A stretch of 28,671 bases of DNA from positions 1 through 28,671 of the forward strand of contig URYT01000003.1 in assembly GCA_900552185.1 (NCBI GenBank). Reading direction: 5' to 3'. The notes beneath the pieces are model-generated. The model did no database searches. It saw nothing but the letters and a program-made list of their open reading frames with translations, and was not told the DNA's origin. Shown here piece after piece: positions 23,904 to 28,671 of this stretch (position 1 is the first letter of the stretch; every line of letters starts with the position of its first letter). Position numbers and translations under genes: made by a program. Origin of the DNA: an uncultured Collinsella sp. (GTDB lineage Bacteria; Actinomycetota; Coriobacteriia; Coriobacteriales; Coriobacteriaceae).

Positions 23904-23960
23904 CGAGGTGAGATATCAGTCTTCGTCAACCCGCAGGATAGCAGGGTTTTCGCTTGGGTT

Positions 23961-23974
23961 AGTCAAACGTTTTA
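23961..23974. promoter_or_regulatory. LacI-like half palindrome AAACGTTT upstream of the nan operon
   Basis: AAACGTTT (23965-23972) is an 8-base palindrome with central CG, overlapping the minus-strand TTGACT (23961-23966). It resembles the perfect TTAAAACGTTTTAA upstream of gapA; both extend as AAACGTTTTA followed by RCGT. It is a weak site alone. Confidence 0.3.
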
Positions 23975-24065
23975 GCGTTAATAAAACCCGAAACCAGCAG
24001 GCAATCATGGCGAAATAAATGGTTGAAAATCGCGCAATCATGTATATCAGTTGTTTGGCTCGTGT

Positions 24066-26012
24066 TTAGCTATCGGAATGGCCAGCCGCCGCCTCGGCGC
24101 GCTCGGCATTCCATGCAACGAGCGCCTCGTGGACCGCCTTGGCAACATCGGCAGGTATGCCGCGAACTTCCGCGATCTCTTGCTCGCTCGCCGCGCGCAA
24201 ACGCTTCATCGAGCCAAAATGGCGCATAAGGGCACGTTTTCTGGTGGGTCCCACGCCTGGAACGTCATCGAGTACCGAAACCGTCATGGCTTTATCGCGC
24301 AACTCGCGATGGAACGTGATGGCAAAACGGTGCGATTCATCGCGAACCTGTTTAATTAGATAGAGCGAAGCAGACCCGGTCGGCAGCACGACGGGAGTCT
24401 CGTCCCAAGGCACGAAAACTTCCTCATCGGCCTTCGCCAAGCCACAAACCGGTATATCGAGCCCAAGAGCCTCAAGTTGCTTGATCGCAGCGGTCAATTG
24501 CGGCTTACCGCCATCGACAACGAGCAAATCGGGGCGCGAGCCAAAGCGCTCGTCGACCATGCGCTCGGGAGCATAGCGTCGTCCCAAAACCTCGGACATC
24601 GACACGAAGTCGTTTGCCTCGTCCAATTCGGCCTGAATTTTAAAACGACGGTACTGGCTCTTGTCGGCGCGTCCGTTGGTAAACACCACCATCGAGGCGA
24701 CCGTAAAGGTTCCATGCAGCGTCGAGATATCGAAGCACTCGATACGCATCGGCGGCGCCGGCAGCGCCAGCGCGCTTTCGAGCTCCAGGAGCGCTTGATT
24801 GGTGCGGTCGTCAGCGTACCCCGTTCGCATCATGTAGCGCATGAGGGCATGGCGCGCATTTTTGGATGCCATATCGAGCAAACGGTGCTTTTCGCCACGC
24901 TGCGGCCTATGGAGATGGCAGGAACGCTCGCGCTTGCCTGCAAGCCACTCCCCCAGCGCCTCCGCATCCTCAAGCTCGACAGAGAGGTTTATCTCAGCTG
25001 GAATATCAGCCGTCTCGTCGTAATAGCGCTTAAGAAAGCCCGATTGAAGTTCCTCTTCGTCGACATCCAAACCCTTATCGAGAATAAACTCGCAGGTTCG
25101 AACCGTTCGACCCTCACGCACGACAAAGACACAAGCGGCGGAGATGGTCTCCTCGCGATAGAAACCGATGACATCGATATCGACACTGGAGGGAAAAACG
25201 ACTTGCTGACGGTCGTCCAGACCCCTGATGACCTCCAAACGACGTTTGACGCGTGCCGCGCGCTCAAAGTCGAGCGCCTCGGCGGCATCCGTCATCTCGG
25301 AGGTCAGCTCATCGACGACATCCTTGCGATGGCCCGACAAAAAGCGCTCGACACGCTTGACGTTCTTGGCATAGTCCGTAGGAGAAATCGCGCCGACACA
25401 CGCACCTGGGCCGCGCCCGACATGGTAGTCGAAGCAGGGACGCCCGTTTTGCGCGCAAATCATATTGACGATGTCTTCCTCGCCCTTGTGGGACTCGACG
25501 ATACGACGACAACGACGCCACTCCGCACAAGAAGCCGAGCAGATCGGGATCACCTTGCGCAGCGTGTCAATGGTCTCACGCGCCGCGCGGCTATCGGTAT
25601 AGGGACCAAAATAACGCGTTCCCGGCTTATGACGCTCGCGCGTGTATTTGATAGCGGGATACAGGTCGCCCTTTGTAATGGCGATAAAGGGGTAGCTCTT
25701 GTCATCCTTGAGGTCGACGTTAAAGTACGGATGGTACTGGCCGATCAGGTTGCGCTCGAGTACAAGCGCCTCATGCTCGGTTTCGACAACGATGTAGTCA
25801 AAGCTCGCAACCAATTGCATCATGAGCGGTATTTTTTGGCGCTCATCCTGCAGCGTCACGTACTGGCGCATACGGGAACGCAGGTTTTTCGCCTTGCCAA
25901 CGTAGATGACATCGCCCTTGGCATCTTTCCAAAGGTAACATCCGGGCTGCGTGGGAACGCGCGAAACCTGCTCGGCGAGTGTTGGAATGTTGTCGTGACC
26001 GGCCACACGCAC
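24066..26012 (-). CDS. uvrC: Excinuclease ABC subunit C (UvrC)
   Basis: 648-residue nucleotide-excision-repair nuclease that makes both incisions beside a lesion. Domains: GIY-YIG nuclease (GCYLW at 24-28, VIYVGKAKNL at 35-44, Glu86), a Cys-rich region at 158-205, and a UVR coiled region (TDAAEALDFERAARVKRRLEVI). The C-terminal RNase-H-like nuclease (IECFDISTLHG, VVDGGKPQL) and the end helix-hairpin-helix pair (LDDVPGVGPTRKRALMRHFG) complete it. The Cys region is altered (see findings). The frame starts at GTG 26012, directly after the murJ stop; GTG 26006 has better spacing to GTAGG, so either may be used. Third gene of ybaK-murJ-uvrC. Confidence 0.96.
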   Translation of the reverse strand: MRVAGHDNIPTLAEQVSRVPTQPGCYLWKDAKGDVIYVGKAKNLRSRMRQYVTLQDERQKIPLMMQLVASFDYIVVETEHEALVLERNLIGQYHPYFNVDLKDDKSYPFIAITKGDLYPAIKYTRERHKPGTRYFGPYTDSRAARETIDTLRKVIPICSASCAEWRRCRRIVESHKGEEDIVNMICAQNGRPCFDYHVGRGPGACVGAISPTDYAKNVKRVERFLSGHRKDVVDELTSEMTDAAEALDFERAARVKRRLEVIRGLDDRQQVVFPSSVDIDVIGFYREETISAACVFVVREGRTVRTCEFILDKGLDVDEEELQSGFLKRYYDETADIPAEINLSVELEDAEALGEWLAGKRERSCHLHRPQRGEKHRLLDMASKNARHALMRYMMRTGYADDRTNQALLELESALALPAPPMRIECFDISTLHGTFTVASMVVFTNGRADKSQYRRFKIQAELDEANDFVSMSEVLGRRYAPERMVDERFGSRPDLLVVDGGKPQLTAAIKQLEALGLDIPVCGLAKADEEVFVPWDETPVVLPTGSASLYLIKQVRDESHRFAITFHRELRDKAMTVSVLDDVPGVGPTRKRALMRHFGSMKRLRAASEQEIAEVRGIPADVAKAVHEALVAWNAERAEAAAGHSDS

Positions 26013-27695
26013 CTACTTGCGACGAAGCAGCGCCGAGACCTCGGGCATCTTAAGAACGACGGCAAGGCCAAAGGTAACAGCAAGCGAGACGACACCCGCA
26101 ACGCAAACATAGCCAAGAGTAATCAGAATCGAGCCGCCAAGTACCCCGACAAAGTGTTCAAGCGCCCACATGACGCCGGCGCCTGCGGCAGCCCCTAGGC
26201 CGCCGAGCAAAAGGCCAAAGAAACCGCCATGCAGGATAGATTTGACCTGAAGGCCACGCAGGCGACGACGCAGCCACCACAGCGAACAGCCGACCAAGAT
26301 CACGTAGTCGACAACATACGAAAGCGCGATTGCCGGCATACCGAAGCCCAGCACAACGCCAAACAGCAGAACCGAGCCAGCCTGGCCGATGGCGGAATAC
26401 AGGCAATAGCGACTATAGGGCTTCATGTCGAGCAAGGCAGAGAAGCTCTTCTGCATCAACACGACCACGCCGTAGAGCGGCAGCGAGAGCGCCAGGTAGA
26501 CAAGGTACTCGGACACCAGCGCCACGCCGGATTCATCGAACTTGCCAGCACAGTAAATCATGTTGAGCGGACGTGCGAAGACAATCAGGTACAGTGCGAA
26601 CGGAATCAGGAAGAACAGCATCTGGGCGACGCCACGCGAAATGCCCGTGCGAACGCTGTCGTAATCCTTCTCCTGTGCGTCATGAGAGAGCTCGGTATAG
26701 AGCGCCGTCGAAAGCGAGGCGGCAATCAGCGCGTAGGGCAGCGTGTACCACAGGCGCGCATAGGCGATGACGGAAGGACCCGTCTCGGGCTGGACCACCA
26801 GCGCGGCAGCGTTGGTGATAGAAGTCGAGACAAACATGCACACCGTGGCGAGCAGCGTCGGGATACCGAGCGCAATCGTCTGGCGCAGCGCGGGGTCCTT
26901 AAAGTCGATATGGATATGGGGATGCACGCCGTGCTTGCCAAGCGCGGGAATCTGACATGCCATCTGAACAAAGACACCGAGGGTCGTACCGGCCGCAATC
27001 AAGATGATGCCGGCACGTTCGCCAAACTGTGCGGACACGGGCGCAAAACCCATAAAGCTCGCAATGACGATCACATTGTTGAGGACCGGGGCAAACGTCG
27101 ACCAAAAGTAGTCGCGGTGTGCGTTGAGAACGCCCGAGAACACCGAGCCCAAACCATAAAACAGAATCTGGATGGCAAAGAAACGGAACATGAACGCAGC
27201 GGTATCCATGCTGCCACCGTCACCCGAAAGGAACGATTGCGTCCAGATAAAGCCCGGGGCGAACACGGTCCCCAGCAACGAAATGCCACCCAGCACTAAA
27301 AGCAGAATGCCGAGCAGGTTGCCCACGTACTCGTTCGAGGCCTCGCGACCCTGCTCACGCCTCACGCCCATGTACACGGGCAAAAACGCCGTCACGAGCA
27401 TGCCACCCATCACGAGTTCGTAGAGCATATTGGGCAGGTTGTTGGCGACCTGATAGGAGGACGAGAGTAGCGACATGCCGATAGCGGCCGCCATTGCCCA
27501 CGTGCGGATAAAACCGGTGACGCGAGACACGATAGTCAGGATGGTCATAAGCCCGGCGGAACGACCAACCGTGGAGTAGTCCGACGAGCCCATGTCGTCA
27601 GTGTCATCTCGCGACGAAGAAGCTTCGGATGAGGGTGTCTGAGGCGCAGATTCTTTTGCAAAATGAGCTCCGCGCTTCAATTCTTCCTGCGGCAT
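26013..27695 (-). CDS. murJ: Lipid II flippase MurJ (MviN family)
   Basis: 560-residue multi-spanning membrane protein of the MOP superfamily that flips peptidoglycan precursor lipid II. A charged, Ser-rich N-terminal tail of about 45 residues precedes the first helix (AGLMTILTIVSRVTGFIRTWAMAAAIG), which carries the MviN signature. NNLPNMLYELVMGGMLVTAFLPVYM is the family's second hallmark. Many hydrophobic segments follow to the end, consistent with about 14 helices. The ATG at 27695 is three bases after the ybaK stop. The gene is followed without a gap by uvrC. Length is normal for actinobacterial MurJ without a kinase extension. Confidence 0.92.
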   Translation of the reverse strand: MPQEELKRGAHFAKESAPQTPSSEASSSRDDTDDMGSSDYSTVGRSAGLMTILTIVSRVTGFIRTWAMAAAIGMSLLSSSYQVANNLPNMLYELVMGGMLVTAFLPVYMGVRREQGREASNEYVGNLLGILLLVLGGISLLGTVFAPGFIWTQSFLSGDGGSMDTAAFMFRFFAIQILFYGLGSVFSGVLNAHRDYFWSTFAPVLNNVIVIASFMGFAPVSAQFGERAGIILIAAGTTLGVFVQMACQIPALGKHGVHPHIHIDFKDPALRQTIALGIPTLLATVCMFVSTSITNAAALVVQPETGPSVIAYARLWYTLPYALIAASLSTALYTELSHDAQEKDYDSVRTGISRGVAQMLFFLIPFALYLIVFARPLNMIYCAGKFDESGVALVSEYLVYLALSLPLYGVVVLMQKSFSALLDMKPYSRYCLYSAIGQAGSVLLFGVVLGFGMPAIALSYVVDYVILVGCSLWWLRRRLRGLQVKSILHGGFFGLLLGGLGAAAGAGVMWALEHFVGVLGGSILITLGYVCVAGVVSLAVTFGLAVVLKMPEVSALLRRK

Positions 27696-27698
27696 CGC

Positions 27699-28199
27699 TC
27701 AGTCCTCTCTCGTAATCGCGGCAACCGTCGCCCCGCAAAATGCAATTAAATCATCGGGTGCAAGCTCGAGCTGATAACCACGCTTGCCTCCCGAAATAAA
27801 AATGGTATCCCAAAGGACACACGTCTCATCAATGAGCGTCCGGTAGCGTTTTTTCATACCGACCGGGCTGCAGCCGCCGCGAACGTAGCCAGTCGCCGCA
27901 AGCAAATCCTTCACATGCATCATAACCAAGGACTTCTCCCCCGCGGCACGCGCGGCGGACTTTAGATCGAGCTCATCGGCAACAGGGATGCAGCACACGA
28001 CATGGTCGTTGGACGGCGTCACGCAGACCAAGGTCTTAAATCCTTGACCGGGCTCCTCGCCAAGCTGCTCCGAAATCGCGACCCCCAGGCCCACCGACTC
28101 ATCGCCATCGTCTTCGTACGTATGTAGAACATAGGAAATGCCGGCACTTTCCAGCTCGCGCATCGCATTGGTTTTTGGCGTCTTTACAGCCTTTGCCAT
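27699..28199 (-). CDS. ybaK: YbaK/EbsC family aminoacyl-tRNA deacylase (Cys-tRNA(Pro) deacylase)
   Basis: 166-residue cytoplasmic editing protein that hydrolyses mischarged Cys-tRNA(Pro) in characterised homologues. Family segments: KTNAMRELESAGISYVLHTYE at the start, the conserved lysine in FKTLVCVTPSNDHVVCCIPVADELDLK, YVRGGCSPVGMKKRY, and FISGGKRGYQLELAPDDL near the end. ATG 28199 has AAAGGA six bases upstream. The frame extends 32 codons upstream, but that stretch is leader and promoter sequence. It heads the ybaK-murJ-uvrC unit, with murJ three bases downstream. Confidence 0.93.
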   Translation of the reverse strand: MAKAVKTPKTNAMRELESAGISYVLHTYEDDGDESVGLGVAISEQLGEEPGQGFKTLVCVTPSNDHVVCCIPVADELDLKSAARAAGEKSLVMMHVKDLLAATGYVRGGCSPVGMKKRYRTLIDETCVLWDTIFISGGKRGYQLELAPDDLIAFCGATVAAITRED

Positions 28200-28236
28200 G
28201 ACATATCCTTTCCCTCGCATTCGGACGCAAGGATTA

Positions 28237-28242
28237 AGTATA
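28237..28242 (-). promoter_or_regulatory. Candidate -10 of the ybaK-murJ-uvrC unit
   Basis: TATACT on the minus strand (5 of 6 consensus), 37 bases before the ybaK ATG. A -35 is poor (GTGACG at 19 bases). The unit has no other visible promoter in the 132-base gap. Confidence 0.4.
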
Positions 28243-28280
28243 TGTCCAATTCGGCTGCATACGTCACTTCGGCACAGCAA

Positions 28281-28311
28281 GCGCCATCGAATCACAAGGA
28301 GTCGATGGCGC
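28281..28311 (-). terminator. Hairpin after uvrA, possible terminator
   Basis: Perfect 10-bp inverted repeat (GCGCCATCGA at 28281-28290, TCGATGGCGC at 28302-28311) with an 11-base loop, 20 bases after the uvrA stop. On the minus strand it is followed by TTGCTGT, a weak T-tract, so termination efficiency is uncertain. Confidence 0.55.
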
Positions 28312-28331
28312 CCATAAACTGAATCGCCTAT

Positions 28332-28671
28332 TTATTGAGCATCAAGTTGAGCCTGACGCTCCCGGTCACGCCTGAGCAACGGCGCCAAAAACTTGCCCGT
28401 ATAACTCTGCGGACAGTCCGCAACCTGCTCCGGTGTGCCCGAAACCACGACGGTTCCGCCGTTACCGCCCTCGGGACCCATATCGATCAGGCGGTCGGCA
28501 ACCTTGATGACATCAAGGTTGTGCTCAATCACCAGCACCGTGTTGCCCGCATCGACCAAGCGCTGCAGCACATCGAGCAGCTGGCGGACGTCCTCAAAAT
28601 GAAGACCGGTCGTCGGCTCGTCCAAAATATAGAACGTCTTGCCCGTCTGGCGTCGATGAAGCTCCTTGGCG
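28332..28671 (-). CDS. uvrA: Excinuclease ABC subunit A (UvrA), C-terminal end
   Basis: The last 113 codons of UvrA, the damage-recognition ATPase of nucleotide excision repair; the rest lies beyond the right edge. Translation reads AKELHRRQTGKTFYILDEPTTGLHFEDVRQLLDVL, the second Walker B of UvrA. Then come VLVIEHNLDVIKVADRLIDMGPEGGNGG (switch histidine and the conserved GPEGG) and the closing YTGKFLAPLL. The frame is open through the window edge, so this is a partial gene and not a small ORF starting at the internal Met. It lies upstream of ybaK and in the same orientation as uvrC. Confidence 0.95.
   Translation of the reverse strand, partial: AKELHRRQTGKTFYILDEPTTGLHFEDVRQLLDVLQRLVDAGNTVLVIEHNLDVIKVADRLIDMGPEGGNGGTVVVSGTPEQVADCPQSYTGKFLAPLLRRDRERQAQLDAQ

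Noticed and set aside
24001..24042. Direct repeat GCAATCATG (24001-24009 and 24034-24042)
   Set aside because: Only nine bases, AT-rich surroundings, no link to a promoter; could be chance.
23703..24065. Possible small gene or riboswitch in the 363-base gap before the nan operon
   Set aside because: No open frame with a ribosome site and family resemblance, and no known riboswitch core recognised; the structure seen fits operators better.
1..28671. CRISPR arrays, tRNA or rRNA genes, insertion sequences and phage genes
   Set aside because: No repeat-spacer series, cloverleaf with CCA context, rRNA motif, transposase or integrase could be seen on either strand.

Overview
The window looks like chromosome of a high-GC, Gram-positive gut actinobacterium of the class Coriobacteriia, most likely Collinsella or a close relative. 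This is inferred from WhiA, the gap-pgk-tpi-...-secG cluster, the actinobacterial RapZ Walker motif and the high G+C coding style; no rRNA is present to prove it. Every convincing gene lies on the minus strand, so transcription runs from high to low coordinates. The window cuts oppF at its left edge and uvrA at its right edge.

Layout in transcription order (right to left). (1) 28671-24066: the 3' end of uvrA, then ybaK-murJ-uvrC as a tight unit. (2) 24065-23703: a 363-bp control region holding nested inverted repeats and a LacI-like palindrome. (3) 23702-13342: a nine-gene operon. It encodes a Tat-type substrate-binding lipoprotein, a DppB-type permease, a permease-ATPase fusion, a second ATPase, two acetyl-xylan-esterase-like (CE7) proteins, and NanA, NanK and NanE. 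I read it as a sialic acid (N-acetylneuraminate) uptake and breakdown operon with a peptide-type ABC importer. It ends at a terminator just before rapZ. (4) rapZ-whiA. (5) gapA, then pgk-tpiA-gpmI, then secG, three groups separated by intrinsic terminators. (6) oppA-oppB-oppC-oppD-oppF, a complete oligopeptide ABC importer operon whose last gene leaves the window.

How it fits together: imported sialic acid would be de-O-acetylated by the active CE7 esterase. NanA would split it to ManNAc and pyruvate, NanK would phosphorylate ManNAc, and NanE would epimerise it to GlcNAc-6-P. NagA and NagB, which feed this into glycolysis, are not here, nor is a sialidase or a nan regulator. In many actinobacteria the order is uvrC-rapZ-yvcK-whiA-gap-pgk-tpi-secG; here the nan operon sits between uvrC and rapZ, and yvcK is absent between rapZ and whiA.

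The main points of interest are the second CE7 protein, which has lost its nucleophile serine while keeping the aspartate and histidine; the permease-ATPase fusion lacking the usual C-terminal cysteines; hairpins in each longer gap of the nan operon, including an 88-nt one between nanA and nanK; and the repeat-rich control region upstream of the operon.
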